64,000 nt of DNA from Sphaerolaimus hirsutus (taxonomy: Eukaryota > Nematoda > Chromadorea > Monhysterida > Sphaerolaimidae), in assembly GCA_964036195.1 (NCBI GenBank), contig OZ038453.1:28648997-28712996 (forward strand), in the 5' to 3' direction. The notes beneath the pieces were generated by a model. It was not told where the DNA came from. It was given only the letters and a program-made list of their open reading frames with translations, and made no database searches. A program made the position numbers and the translations under genes. This document shows, piece by piece, positions 31,697-43,935 of this stretch (position 1 is the first letter of the stretch; each line of letters starts with the position of its first letter).

Positions 31697-31771
31697 CTTC
31701 TCACAGCAATTCTCTTGCACACAGAGAACTTTCTTTTTCCCAATCTTGACACCAAAACTTTCATCGATTGC
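31697..31771 (-). CDS. Probable MAM-domain exon (third exon type)
   Basis: A good acceptor (ATTTTACTTCAG) and donor (AGAAG then GTCAGT) bound 75 bases, phase 0 at both ends. The peptide includes ESFGVKIGKKKVLCVQ and then NCCEK. Phase 0 is what the exon after the second MAM exon type needs, and the position upstream of 28399 would make it part of the preceding MAM repeat. The assignment to MAM rests on phase, order and the single-strand context, not on a strong motif. Confidence 0.45.
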
Positions 31772-31789
31772 CTGAAGTAAAATACTTGC

Positions 31790-33096
31790 AGTTAGAGGTG
31801 TAAAAACATCATGGCACCATGGCAAAATGCATGGTACCCTTTGTGCTTTGCATTATAATCTTGCCATTTTTACATCACAAGTCCCGGTGTACAAAGTGAA
31901 CTAACGCTATTAATGAAAGTGTGAAAAGTGATGTTTTGTAGGTGTTTAACGCTGGAAATTTGCAGTTTGTGTTTTTGTACAATCATTTGATATCATCCAA
32001 TAAATCCCCTGAAATACCTGACCAAAGAGCATAAAAAATTTCAACATTTCCCTTTCGGATATTTTGTAGTACGCATGAATTGTGAATTTTAGTGATGAAA
32101 AGTGTTTTCCTGACAACTGCAGGAAAAATCAAAAGTTATTCCACATGTTCCTGCTTCATTTTCCTTTGAAAATATATACCTACCTATACTTCTTCATTAT
32201 TTGTTTCACTCATTTATTCAGACAAAGTATCGAATAGGTATTTAAGTGGTAAAATTATTAAAGTTAAAATTTTAAATAGTCTAATGATAATAAAATATTA
32301 CATAAAATTCTAATTTACCATGCCATTAACCAATAAACAAGCAGAAATCCGTTGAATAATCAATGACCACAATTAAATGCAAAAACTCCACAATTTTTGC
32401 ATAGTCACCAAACTCAACTCAAAAAGTAACGCTGTGGCAACACCTTTGGACATCTTCGGTACCTCCCAATGGGGTATTTCCTCTGTGCAACAGCTGGGTG
32501 GCCCCTGTTTTGAGCATTTGTGTTGCTGTTGATGAATGCAAAGAGACAATATGCAATGTTGCATGTTATGCATAGAAGAGATATGGTGTTCATCTTGAAA
32601 TATTGATGTTTTTTAAATGAATGTATATTTTGCATGATTTAACTGTAATAGGTCATTCGGTAAGAACATCTTCACATGAAGCTCCATCATTTTTTATCTG
32701 CCTTTTCATTTCCACTGATATAATGTGGGATTTTTTTCCTTTTGTCATCGTTGCTATTATGGGTGTGGATATCATCAAGTGAATTCTGGGATTGGATCCA
32801 TTGAACTTGATGGAACAAATGATTGAAAAACGTTTTTGCTAGTGATGTAAACACCTTCCCGGACAAGTTCACCACCCATTTATTTCATTCACTTCGGTTG
32901 TAATATCTATGTCTATAGGGGTGTGATAAAGCTGAAACTTTGAATATATACAGTTGTAACACCCACTACTCTGCTTCAATGGGGGGAGGTTGGGCAACTC
33001 ACTACTAGCTAGCTAGCAGCTAGCTGTATAAGGCTGCAGTGTGGTTGGCAGTGAGCTGTCAGCTTGCTGAAAGCGCGTATTTGATAAACACTGCAC
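31790..33096. other. AT-rich region with no recognised gene
   Basis: 31795-31881 is a small foldback with ATGGCACCATGG words and TTTTTACATCAC ends. 32690-32750 on the minus strand reads SGNEKADKK, faintly like a LINE RNase H end, but stops. Nothing else is supported. Confidence 0.35.
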
Positions 33097-34330
33097 TAAC
33101 GATGGCAAAAAAAAATTCGAAAACTCGAAAACATTTTCGAATTTTCGAATTTTTCCGGAATTTTCGAATTTTTATTTCACCCCTAGAAAAAACACTTAAA
33201 AATCGATTTATTTTTCAAAAAATTCGAAAATTCGAAAATACTTTTTCAGGCAATTCAAGGCACTCTTAAGTTCAACGTACTAAATACAATGAAAACTGAT
33301 ACGCGGTGCTTATGAAAAAGCGAAACAAAACAGAAAAAAGGTCCAAAAACGTTGAAATGTAAACTGCCCTGTAAAATGTGAAATGTCATGCAAAGTGTCA
33401 AAAGTTATGAAAATGCCCTGGAAAAATGGCAAACATATTTGCCATTTTCCACAGCATTTCCATGACTTTAAACACTTTGCATAACATTTGACATTTCACA
33501 GAGCATTTTACAGGTGTCTGGGACTGCACATAGGAACTGCACATATTTATAAGTAAAAGAGATGTGATCAAAGATATACTCCAGCGACATTACACTTTAT
33601 AATGAAACCTACCATATCCCATCTGAATAAAAGAACAAACATAAAATTTTTTCATCATATTAATCAAATTGCTTTGATAAATATGATGAAAATTTTTTTG
33701 TTTGTTCTTTTATTCAGATGGGTTATGGTAGATTTCATTGTAGGTGTAATGTCGCTGGAGTATAAGAGTGGTTTGAGTATTGGTTTGAGAAGTACCCATA
33801 TTTCATGCAGTTAGCACTGTATGCACTGAGTACGCTCAGTGTGCTATATTTGGGCGAAATTACACCCTACATTTTTCTGGTGGTAACACTCCATCATGAT
33901 GTCATAACCGCAGTCGGCAGCGAACTTACGGCTGACTGAACTGGTTTGGAGTCAGGATGAAATGGAGTGCAGTGGTGAATCAGTTCACAAGTTTTCAGTT
34001 GGTTGTCTGCCAGCCAAAGATATAAATCATATCTATTTGTAGATTAGCACATCTGCCAAGTATAGCCACTTCCAAAACAGTCCAAATTCTGTGTTTAAAG
34101 CTTAGATTCAATATTTTTCCACAAAAATTCGAAAAAAAATTTTGAAAAAATTTGCGAAATGGCCAAAAAAATTCAAAAATTGCCAAAAAAGATTCGAAAA
34201 TTCAAAAATTTGCAAATTAAATTCAAAATTTGAAAATTAATTTCAGGAAAAATTCGAAAATTCGAAAATTCATTTGGGAAAAAACACTTAAAAATTTAAA
34301 TACTTTTTTTTTGAGGGTTTGCCATCGTTA
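33097..34330. mobile_element. hAT-like element with TTCGAAAATTCG words
   Basis: Ends are TAACGATGGCAAA and TTTGCCATCGTTA, with flanks CACTGCAC and CACAGCAG (six of eight). Arrays of TTCGAAAA words lie at both ends. Inside are a hairpin (33576-33763) and a GTGGCAGTCCCA-type MITE (33360-33520). Confidence 0.6.
33576..33763. repeat. Near-perfect hairpin, about 80-base arms
   Basis: The arm beginning ATACTCCAGCGACATTACAC is inverted at the other end. It contains CATCTGAATAAAAGAACAAAC on both sides, with about 20 bases between the arms. Related ends recur near 37970-38110. Confidence 0.7.
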
Positions 34331-34582
34331 CACAGCAGAGCATTTTAGAAACATGTCAATGAGCTGGCAGTTAGGTGCAAACACGAAAATCTGTAAACTA
34401 GCGATGCCTGGTGACGATTTTGCTACTTTTGGTGTGTACAGCAACACATTTTCACATATGTTGCACAGATATTGAAAACTGGCATTGAAAACGTTGCCGT
34501 ACGTTGCTCTACATCAACGTCCACGCTCACTTTTCACAAATGTTATGCAAATTTGAAAACTGTAATGTACATTTTTGAAAAC

Positions 34583-35846
34583 TAAACTGGTGGAAAATAT
34601 AAATGAGAAAATCACTTTATTGTATTTTACAGATCCCACATGAAAGCTGTCAGGCTGTCATCTTGTGTGAGGGTGACCCCAAGTGTTCACTATATATACC
34701 CTAGGGGGCACCCCCCTCAGGCCACCCTTGGTGCAGAAAATAATTTTTTTATCATTTTTTTCTGGAAAATATAAATGAGAATTCCATACAAATTTTTGTT
34801 CCCAATGAAATTTATATTTTTAATAAATTTTTTTCTAGACACTTTAGACAAAAAAGTTTTTTTGACATTGGTAGAGTGTAAGTACGTGCAACTTTTCTAC
34901 CCCCTCAGAAACCCCAGAAGCCCCACACAATGATGGCGTTGTTGATCAAATTAAAAAAAAATTTTGGAGAAAAACGTAGGTTAGAAAAAGTGTACAATCC
35001 ACTATCCCAAGCTATTTATGGAGCACATGGGGGCCAGAATTGGCTCGCTCAGTGTCAGGGGCAACATATGGCTGCTCCTGGGCCCCGTTTTTGCACTTAT
35101 GTATTTTTTATAGCAAATGATAAAAACAGCCCTGTGTAAAGAGGGCACTCACGTGACAGCGCGTCCAGCGCCTGCAGTGTCTTGATGCTAATCACAAAAT
35201 ACTTGTGCCCATTCAATGTGGGCACTAATTATCTGATAACAACCTATAGGGGCCGATGGGCAATGTGCCCTGTATCTAGTGTGACTGGCCCAGACAAATA
35301 AAGAGGTCATGTCCAGAAAATCAAAAATCACAGTTTTTTAATTACAACCACAATTTAGGTAATCACAAAGTTTAAAATCATTGTTGACATGGCTTCGTGG
35401 CACATGTCTGTATATTGGGGGTAATTTTTGTGTGGGGGAGTGGTCTGGGGGTCAAAATATACCCCCTACTTACCAGTGGGTCAAAAAATGGCTTTGGGCA
35501 AGCCACAAGGAATTTTTATTTTTTGAAAAAGCACCAACACAAGTGTATTCATCGCTTGTGTTGTCAGCACACCAAAAAAAGGCTGCACACTTTATGGCAG
35601 CCATATTTTGTGTGGTTTTTTTGAAAATTCTCATTTATATTTTCCAGGAAAAAATTGGCAAAATTTTTTAATTTATCTGTAGCAGCAGAACAGGGGGGTG
35701 CCATGGGGTGCCACTTGGCATTTATGTAGGCAAATGTTGTGGGCACCCCCACAACAAATGGCAGCCATATTGGGCTGCACGTTTCCCTGTGAGATTGTTA
35801 TGAAAAATGAGGTACCTGATTTCTCATTTAAATGTGCCACCAGTTT
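34583..35846. mobile_element. Element with AAACTGGTGG inverted ends
   Basis: TAAACTGGTGGAAAATATAA at the left is inverted at the right (ATGTGCCACCAGTTTA). A second inverted pair, TTTCTGGAAAATATAAATGA, lies at about 34760 and 35620. The interior has GGGGTGCCA words and no credible gene. Confidence 0.5.
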
Positions 35847-37170
35847 ACATTATTCAATTTTAAGTTTTCAAAATTGTCTTCAGAGTATTATGTTGGCGAC
35901 GCGTTGCCGCTACAGAGGCGACGCGTCGCTGTACAGTTTTCAAAAATGTTCTGCAAATGTGAACTTTGAACAGCAAATGTGACTTGCCGAAACCAATATT
36001 CACGTATGCTTTCACTTATTGAAAAATAAAAGTGCAAATTGCACACTTTTGAAAAGCGTACAGCGACACTTTGCCCAGAAGAGTTTTCAAAAAGGAACAT
36101 TGAAAACCAGCTTGTGTGGCCACAATCGCTTGGGCCATGAATGTCTGAACGTTTTTGACAATGCTCCGGATTTCCTTTATATTTTTGCCGGATATTTGTA
36201 TCCAACCTCTGGTCCAATTCTGGTTTGATTTGAATCGATCAACACTTAAAATGCTCGGAAACATCTCCAGATTACAGATTTGTGGTCGGATTAGCAATAT
36301 CTAAGTTCTTTATGCCGATTTGACTCAGTTTTTCAACTCGAAAAATAATTAGTTGAACATGACAATTGACACTTTTTTTTGCATTTGACTTTACATTTGA
36401 AACTTTTAGATTTGGATACAAAGAACTTCACTGTCGGTAATATGTTTGCAAAATCTGGTGAAAACAGTATAATGTATACCTCTAATATAAGGTACCCTTT
36501 AATATGTATAATTTTTTATCAAAACGCTGAAAAAACTGATGAAATAAATATAAGGTATACCTTATATTTGAGATAATATGGTAGGTCCCAAATGCAGTGA
36601 CATGGATCACACAAAAACTAGTAATGGTGTAAAAATTCACCAAAGTTTTGCTTATAGCTTAATATCTGTGTAAACATATTTCATTTGATGTCTTCAGAGA
36701 GAGTACTTGAATGGAGAAAATGTGGCATTGCATATTGAAGAGGTTTCACTGAAATTGTATCACAGATCACAAAAGTATGCATTGGTGCTGTAAAGTTTTC
36801 ACAATGAAATCATAGCATTATTGAAATAGTTCATCACATGTTTAATTGACATGCAAAGAAAGATGGCAAACTCCTTAAATATAACTCTATATGATCAATA
36901 TTTTTTCCTATATAATTTTTTTGATGTACATGTCTTTTTAATTTTATGGAATAGATTTCAAATGTGTGAATTACTTTCAGCGACATTCTGTTTGTTTTTT
37001 CACTATCTGTTTGGAAACACTCTTGTATGAAAAATGTTGTATGAAACACATTATAGGTTTTGAACCACCAATTAGCTGAAATGGGGGTTTATATTAAGCA
37101 TTGGCATTATGTATTTCTCCGTATAAACCACCTGGGTGTTGTACAAAACTGAGGCACTTTTCAGCAACCT
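35847..37170. other. Repeat-rich stretch without genes
   Basis: It holds a GGCGACGCGTCGC palindrome (about 35895-35930), TTTTCAAAAATG-type words, and an ACCTCTAATATAAGG element (36455-36580) that has relatives at 57955-58080 and 58620-58750. No exon is recognised. Confidence 0.4.
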
Positions 37171-37174
37171 TTTT

Positions 37175-39066
37175 TTTAACTTGTAACCAGGCTGTCCGCG
37201 AGATTTAGGTTTTTTTGGCATACCACGTAACACGCTAATTATTCCATATGTACCCCGTGCTAACACGTCCTTTTGTTTATTACGTAAAAAGAGGTCACCT
37301 AGAAATCGATATCTTACCCGTCTAACGCGCAGATGAGCGCGTGCGCAGACAATTGATGTATCAATAACACGCAACAGGGCGGGTTATACGTATTTGTATA
37401 CCCCATTATTAGAAGACATGCGCGTTACAGAAAAACGTACACCCCATCCAATTATTTGTAAAAAGCAGAAAACGTGTTATACCAAGGTTGAATACCACGT
37501 AAACCAAATTTTACAACAAAAAAGCGCGCCAAAATGCGGCTCTGCTGCGACCACTCATTTCCTTACTTGGCACACCAAAATGTGGTTCTGCCGAAATCAG
37601 AATGCCAACTGATCGATGATTTCCAAGAAACGGGATTGGTATTTATAGAGGTCCGCGGTGCACGTGGCACTTGAGATTGGACAAAGATTTCCATCTGTTG
37701 TCCAATATTTAGGATCAAAAAAGTGTTTTCTCATGAGATTATCTCTTTGTTTTGAGTCAAAAATCAGGGCACATGGCATTTCTTTGTGACATAAGGGGAT
37801 CGGCATGTTTGATGTTACATAAGTGGGGGGTTTGTGGTCAACTTTTGAGCTGGGATTAATTGGCGAAAATAGAGATCAAATAGCACATGAAAATATCGGG
37901 ACAGGATTAACGTGGTGAAAATTGGCGCGTGGGAATACACTTGTACGCGGCGGACCGCAAAGTATGTGCAGAATCCTACCATAATTAAATGAATAAAATC
38001 TTGTCATAAATTTCACAATTAATTATTCCAAATTAAAAACGAAATATTATCATGGAAAAAACTGTATAATTTGTGGTTCATTATTCAGATGGGTTATGGT
38101 AGGTTTCCATACTGTCGTATGTGGCCCCAATTAAAAAAATTTCTGCCAGCGCATGTCACTTTGCCGCCGCCGCCTGCCCATTAGCAAATTTCCGGGGCAG
38201 TGGTGCGGCATGGGCCTTTCATTGGGGCGCCATTGTTTCCCATGGCGCATGTGCTCGGCCAGATTAGGCCCAAACAGCGCAGCTGAGCCGATCAACTCGG
38301 CGCGCCTGGCCGATTATTTTGATCGGCCACAGCGATCACTTTGTTGTGCAACAGGCTCGCAGCTGAGCCTGTGCACAGATTGCATCACATCAAAGTGATC
38401 GCAATCTTTTGGGAATGTTTTTCCCATGACTAGAGCCCAAATTGCCAACAGATGTTGTGCAATTTGGGATCGGCGCCACCTATAAATAGTGCGCCGCGGC
38501 ACCACCTATAAATAGTGTGCCGCGGCACCACCTTGGCAGTCGTCACCTATTTTTTTGAAGTTTTTTCCGTGTGAATGGGTGAATTTGGGAAAATTGTAAT
38601 ACTGGAAAAATTTCAGTACAGTTTTTACCTCAAAACAGTTGCAAAAATATCGGTGTCAATCAAAAATCTGTTCCGCATTTTATGCACATTGTAATTACAG
38701 CGAATTTAGCGCCACCAGAGTTGTTAAAAGTACTGAACTTTTTCAAAGTATACATAAATGTAAAATATTTGTTTTACTTTTACTAAGTTATCACACGCTC
38801 TAACCCGCAAAAAATATTTTCTTCGGGGTATGGCAAATGATGTAACACGATTTTTTCCGAATGATGCGTGTTAGTGAAAAAAAATACCGCGCTAAATGAT
38901 TGACCCCTATTACGCGCGCGCCTGCTTAACCCGTAGTGTGCGGGTTAGAGCATAAACAAAACCACACAAATAAATACTGGTGCGCGTTATAAAATATGAT
39001 GTTCGCGTGGCGGTATACCACGTACATATAACACGGGGTATACTTTCGCGGACAGCCTGCTTGTAA
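37175..39066. repeat. Composite region with AGGCTGTCCGCGA ends and nested elements
   Basis: CCAGGCTGTCCGCGAG near 37190 is inverted near 39045 (TCGCGGACAGCCTG). Both flanks carry TACCACGT and CGCGTTA words. Within it are a foldback relative (37970-38110), a GC-rich promoter-like segment (38150-38560), an AGAGTTG-type fragment (38709-38780) and a small element with CACACGCTCTAACCCGC ends (38781-38955). Confidence 0.45.
38481..38540 (+). promoter_or_regulatory. Duplicated TATA core promoter
   Basis: TATAAATAGTG occurs at 38481 and 38507 as a 26-bp tandem duplication that includes CGCCGCGGCACCACC. GGCAGTCGT, an initiator-like sequence, lies 31 bases after the second TATA. The upstream 300 bases are CpG-rich, unlike their surroundings. 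The transcript is unknown. It may be the promoter of a mobile element, because it sits inside a repeat cluster. Confidence 0.4.
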
Positions 39067-39339
39067 CACACCATGTGCCTAAATATTTGCATATTTTTTG
39101 TTCCCTCCCAAGGTGTAATGAATTAAATGGCAAAACGTGCATAATGCAGAATAACAATGTGTTTGGAAAGGCACAACATTGAAACACTTTAAACCAAGTG
39201 GACGTTTCACTACCGTTCAGCTTGATTTGTCATGTTGAATATTTCAACTTGGCTGATGTTTTTGCAACCAAGCACAGTGCCCCGGGGGCGCTTTAAAGCT
39301 GTATAATGCCCTGGGCGTTATGCACAGGGGGCAGTTAAC
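39067..39339. repeat. Dispersed repeat, one of a pair
   Basis: The segment from TTTGCATATTTTTTGTTCCC to CACAGGGGGCAGTT is repeated at about 57045-57290 in the same orientation with moderate divergence. Its nature is unknown. Confidence 0.55.
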
Positions 39340-40168
39340 CAGAGTTGCGAAAACGTATTTACGTTTACCCGAAATACCCGGTTATTCGGGTATTTATACT
39401 TACGTTTACATTTACGCTTTCCAAAAATACCGTTACACTTTGTTACATTTTCCTGGCACAATTACCCGGGTACCAGAGAAAACGTAAAAATATGCTACAC
39501 GGAACAATATTGTTTGACAAATGTAGTGTGATATCATGAGTTCAACATGTTCTAATGTTGAAGAGTTCTAATTCAGCAATTGGAGAACTCAACACCAATT
39601 TGTAAGTGAAAAGTAAAAAGTTGAAGGAAAGTATTTTTGTGAGGGAGAACTGAAATGCAATTAAAAAGTTAAAGACATTTATAGTGTTTTCTCATGACTG
39701 GCCATTTGTCTTTTAAGTTACCATTTCACTTACAAATTTACTTTTCTTTCAATTTTTACTTGCCATACAACTTGCCATTACTTCTCACACATAATTTTGT
39801 TAGTTCTCCTGTTATGGAATTGGCACCTTATGGCCCTACACCCACTAGTTGACAACGACGCAAAATTCCAACTTAAATCCCAATTCAATATCCCGATCCC
39901 ATCATTCTAAATATATATAAAATACAGGTAAGCAGAAAATGTCGATGGAGATCATATGCACATCCATAATGTTGTAAAAAACATTGTGTTTTTTTGTATT
40001 CTCTGATAGCGGAAGCACTTACTATAATTTTTATGTTTATGTTTTATTTTACGTTTTCCCCGGTATCTTAAAAATACCTTACATTTTAGTATTTATACTT
40101 TTGATTTGGAAAAGGTATTTACGTTTACGTTTATGTTTTCCAAAAATACCAGTATTTGTACAACTCTG
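39340..40168. mobile_element. hAT-like MITE with ACGTTTACG words
   Basis: Ends are CAGAGTTG and CAACTCTG, with flanks CAGTTAAC and CAGTTTAC (seven of eight). It is closely similar to 22564-23395 along its whole length, including the non-coding centre. Confidence 0.85.
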
Positions 40169-40239
40169 CAGTTTACACAAAGAAATTCGGTAAATGTTCT
40201 TTTCTGACTTGATCTGAAAAAATTTCCACATATTTTAAA

Positions 40240-40975
40240 TACAGTATTTCCTCGAAATACCCCCCTCCCCCCAATGGGCACTATGCATTTACCGTATTTA
40301 TTCTAATAGAAGAGCGCCATTCTGTTTTTTTTCGTCAAGTTTTTTACCTGCCGTTCTATTAAAGGTGCCGTTCTATTGGAGGCTGCTGTTCTATTTTTTT
40401 CACCAATATTTTTCAGACATTTTTCATTTTTTAAATGAATAATTAACTACATTTTACTATAAGAGCATCAATTCAAACAAAACCAAATGTGCAAATAACC
40501 CTAAATCATAGTTCTGAACACCTTGGATGTTCTCATCACCCATTTTTCTAATATTTGTGTGTTCTCGCACTCTTCCAATGTGATTTCTACCTGCTGTTCT
40601 ATTGGAGGCTGCTGTTCTAAAAATTTCGTGAATGCAAAGAAGTGCCAAAACCTGCCGTTCTATCGGAGGTGCCGTTCTATTAGAAGAAATACGGTATTGC
40701 CCCCCTCGAAATACCCCCCATTTTGAGTGTATGGGGAATGTAAATGACAAAAGCTACAGTACAGTTTGTGATCTGGGCAATGCAGAACAGACGTTAATAA
40801 CAATGACTGTGTTACGTTAATTCCTGTTTTATACCATCTACATTCTTATGTAAGTCTATACACTCTTTTACATGGTCCTTATTGTTGTGTTTTTCGACGC
40901 CTGCGTATGGTACAAACAACACAAAATTATCACTGTGAAACAATCACCCCCAGGGTGTATTCCGAGGAAATAGGT
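40240..40975. mobile_element. CGAAATACCCCCC-family MITE invaded by a GCCGTTCTATTGGAG-word MITE
   Basis: The outer copy begins CAGTATTTCCTCGAAATACC and ends near 40975. At 40290-40695 lies a second element with ACCGTATTTATTCTAATAGA and CTATTAGAAGAAATACGGTA ends and repeated CCGTTCTATTGGAGG words. Confidence 0.55.
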
Positions 40976-41666
40976 ATGGTATTCACTTTCAAATTTTTTA
41001 GATAAGAATATATGAAAATAATGTATTTTCATGGTGAAAATGATTATGTAATAAAAAAAAAATGGTTTGTCATTGTTACCTGCATCTACGTTTGTATATA
41101 TCCACGCCTAGCAATTAGACTACTCTCAGTCTCAGTCTGAGTGTAATTTTTTATACAATTTTTTCGGTAGTCAGAGGATTCTTCAAACCATGATCTGGTG
41201 GCAGTCCCAAGCCCTGTAAAGTGTGAAGTAAAGTGTCGAATGTAAAGTCAAATGCAAAGTCAAGTGTCATTCAAAATAAAAAATAAAATATTTTATTTCT
41301 GAACTGTGGACGAAAATTGACAGTTTACTTTGCATTTGCCCTTACATGTGACTAGTGATGTAAAAGCGTCATGGCGCTGGCGCTTGGCGCTAGCGCCAAA
41401 GCAAAAAGCGCCATGGCGCTTTTGGCGCTTGGCGCCTTTTTGCTGTGGCGCCATTGGCGCTTGGCGCTATGCTACCGAAAAGCGCCATGGCGCTTTTGGC
41501 GCTTGGCGCTATGATGTCGTGGCGCCATTGGCGCTTGGCGCTAGTGTTTTAGAAAGCACCAAAAAAGCGCCAAGTAGTACAAAAAAATAATCATTTTTCT
41601 ATATGTAAAAAGACCTTGCCTGCATGAGTTACATAAGTAAATGTGTTACTGTAAGTGTGTTACAGG

Positions 41667-42306
41667 TAGGGAGTCAAAACAAATTTTTTACGGAAAACGG
41701 AAATGGAAACGGAAAAAAAATTCAGCGGCCGGAAAACGGAAAAAAAATTTGAACTTGGCGGAAAATGGAAACGGAACAAAATTTTCAGTGGCTGGAAAAC
41801 GGAAAAAGGGGCTGGAAAAACGGAAACAGAAAAATGAAATTAGCATGGAAATGGAAAAATTTGCTGAAATTTTCCAGAAAACAGATAAAATTTGCAGAAA
41901 TTTTGCTGGAAGTGGAAAAAATTTGCAGAAATTTTGCTGGAAACAGGAAAAATTTACATAATTGACAATCTGCATGAATGTTTACCAGTTTGGCTGGAAC
42001 AGAAAACAGAAAGTTGAGCCAGAAAAAGGTAAAATGTGGCAGAAAAAAAGAAAATTGAGGCGGAAAACGGAATGAAGCCGGAAAAACTGGAAATTGAGCC
42101 GGAAAACGGAAAAAAGGTGGAAAAACCGAAAATTTAGCCGGAAAACGGAAAATGAGCCAGAAAAACAGAAACGGTAAAAAGTGGCCAGAAAACGGAACAG
42201 AAAACAGAAAAAAAATTTCAGCAGCTGGAAAATGGAACGGAAAACGGAAAAAATTTGCCTGCGGAAAACGGAAATAGGAAACAGAAAACGGAAATTAGAC
42301 ACCCTA
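41667..42306. mobile_element. hAT-like MITE with GGAAAACGG words, nested
   Basis: A perfect duplication GTTACAGG (41659-41666 and 42307-42314) flanks TAGGGAGTCAAAA and TTAGACACCCTA. It is the same family as 27394-27982 and 57336-57954. Confidence 0.88.
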
Positions 42307-42550
42307 GTTACAGGAAGAACAAACCCTCTATCTGCTTATTTTGTAAACCATGTCCATGCAATTGCAAGGATATTCAAAACTTTAACCAAAAAATGGGGCT
42401 ACACACTAGTTTTCAATGACATTTTATGTCAACTGGTTTTCATCCCAATTCAAGGCTTGATGACAAGCATTCAAATGCATAGTGTTGCATTATATTGCAA
42501 ATGAAGTTGTATTGTTGCTGTGGTATGAAGTACCGGCATGAAGTACCTTC

Positions 42551-42892
42551 CATATTTCCTCGAAATCCAGCCAGGGGGTTTATTTTTTCAGGGTGCAAAT
42601 TTTGAGGGGAGTTTCGAGGGGTGCTTGTTCGGGGGGAACTTTTTTGAAGGGTTGTAGTAAAGTATAGTTTTTTGTACCCAAAACGTAATTAGATAACCAA
42701 ATAGGATATATTTTGTTCATATTACCATAGTTCGTTCCATAAACAATGCCATGTAAATATAGCTGCGATGTAAATTCGCAGCTATAAATGTATCATGTTC
42801 ATTGGATACATGATCTACCTTATTCCAGACGGGGTGTATTTCGAGGGGGGGGGGGGTAATTGAAGGGGGGTATTTCGAGGAAATATGGTATA
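42551..42892. mobile_element. CGAAATACCCCCC-family MITE, nested
   Basis: CATATTTCCTCGAAATCCAG at the left is inverted at the right (GTATTTCGAGGAAATATGGT), with G runs near both ends. Confidence 0.6.
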
Positions 42893-43471
42893 TGTGTGTA
42901 CAATACTGGATAGTGTTACTTGTCAAGCAAGCTTTGAATTGGGATGGGAACCAGTTGACAAACAAATAGATAGCACTGCATTTGCATCGCTGCACATTAT
43001 GCAGCAAATTTTTTTGGCGCTGGCGCTATTGGCGCTTGGCGCCATCATCCCGTGGCGCCATTGGCGCTTGGCGCCATGGTCTAGAAAAGCGCCATGGCGC
43101 TATTTTGCTGTGGCGCCATTGGCGCTTGGCGCTCGCATGCCAAAAGCGCCACGGCGCTTTTGGCGCTTGGCGCCAAAAGTCTGGCGCTTTTTACATCACT
43201 ACATGTGACACTTTACTTAACACTTTACAGGGCTTGGGACTGCCACCTGGTGGCATCAGGAACACCTTCACAAGTGCTGCATATGTATTTGATAATTGTA
43301 TTTATACTATGATTTTTTTGAGTGTGCAGTTGTGAAAAATACCAGAATCCAAAAGATTTTTGTAACATTCCATGCAAACCTAATTTTTTTAATGAAACTA
43401 ATTTCACTGAAGTTTACATTTTATACACGAAAATTGAAAAATTAAAACCTTTCATTTTTATCAGCCATCAC

Positions 43472-43551
43472 ACAGCGACATTTCAATCCAGTGAGGTTTT
43501 GTGGAAAGTAACCCCCGTTGACACAAGTCACATTAGTAGCTTCCACTTTTG
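43472..43551 (-). CDS. EGF-like exon
   Basis: The open segment reads TCVNGGYFPQNLTGLKCRC. The C-x-NGG followed by C-x-C spacing is that of an EGF module. A TAG acceptor (ACTAAGATAG) precedes it and a GTGTGA donor follows; both would be phase 1. It could be the N-terminal part of the MAM gene or of another gene. No neighbouring exon was confirmed, and the acceptor has a poor pyrimidine tract. Confidence 0.4.
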
Positions 43552-43589
43552 CTATCTTAGTAGTATTATATGCAAAACAATTTTCACTT

Positions 43590-43935
43590 TTTCTACACTG
43601 CAATGTGCAGAAGTACCTGCGGTAAAATGGTAGACGATATTTACTTTTAAATGTAAATGGAAATTAAAAGTTTTTTTTTTTACTCATCGCTGAGTACAGA
43701 AAGTGTAAAGAATTTTGTTACTTTTACTCATGACTAAATGTGGGCAAAGTACTTTTGTCCCCTGAAAACATAAAATTTGGTATTTGTGGGTATTTGTCAG
43801 AGTTGTTAGAATTCCTGAACTTTTTAAAAACTATATGTAAACGTAAAGTATTTTATTTTTACACACCACAAAGTATATAAAACGTAATATACTTTTTTCA
43901 CTCGTACGTACGCGTAAGTGTGGGTACTTTTCTTG
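43590..43935. repeat. AGAGTTGTT-type repeat fragments
   Basis: GTAAATGTAAATGG-type words (43640-43780) and a second start TCAGAGTTGTTAGAATT (43797) with ACGTACGCGTAAG words match the element at 24808. No right end is seen. Confidence 0.45.

Larger units (their letters stand above)
41353..43201. mobile_element. hAT-like element with GGCGCCATTGGCGC words
   Basis: A perfect duplication CATGTGAC (41345-41352 and 43202-43209) flanks TAGTGATGTAAAAG and TTTTTACATCACTA. GGCGCCATTGGCGCTTGG arrays lie at 41365-41545 and 43010-43190. Two further elements sit inside. Confidence 0.88.
41197..43247. mobile_element. GTGGCAGTCCCA MITE split by later insertions
   Basis: The left end GGTGGCAGTCCCAAGCCC (41197) and the inverted right end GGGCTTGGGACTGCCACC (to 43247) are separated by the hAT-like element at 41353-43201. 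Together the remaining halves form one short MITE. Confidence 0.7.

Noticed and set aside
32687-32875. Minus-strand frame ending SGNEKADKK, resembling a LINE RNase H
   Set aside because: Only about ten residues resemble the motif and the frame stops straight after; it is too weak to annotate.
41330-43335. Ala/Trp/Arg-rich frames (ALLALGA, GAWRY words)
   Set aside because: They are translations of GGCGCC word arrays.
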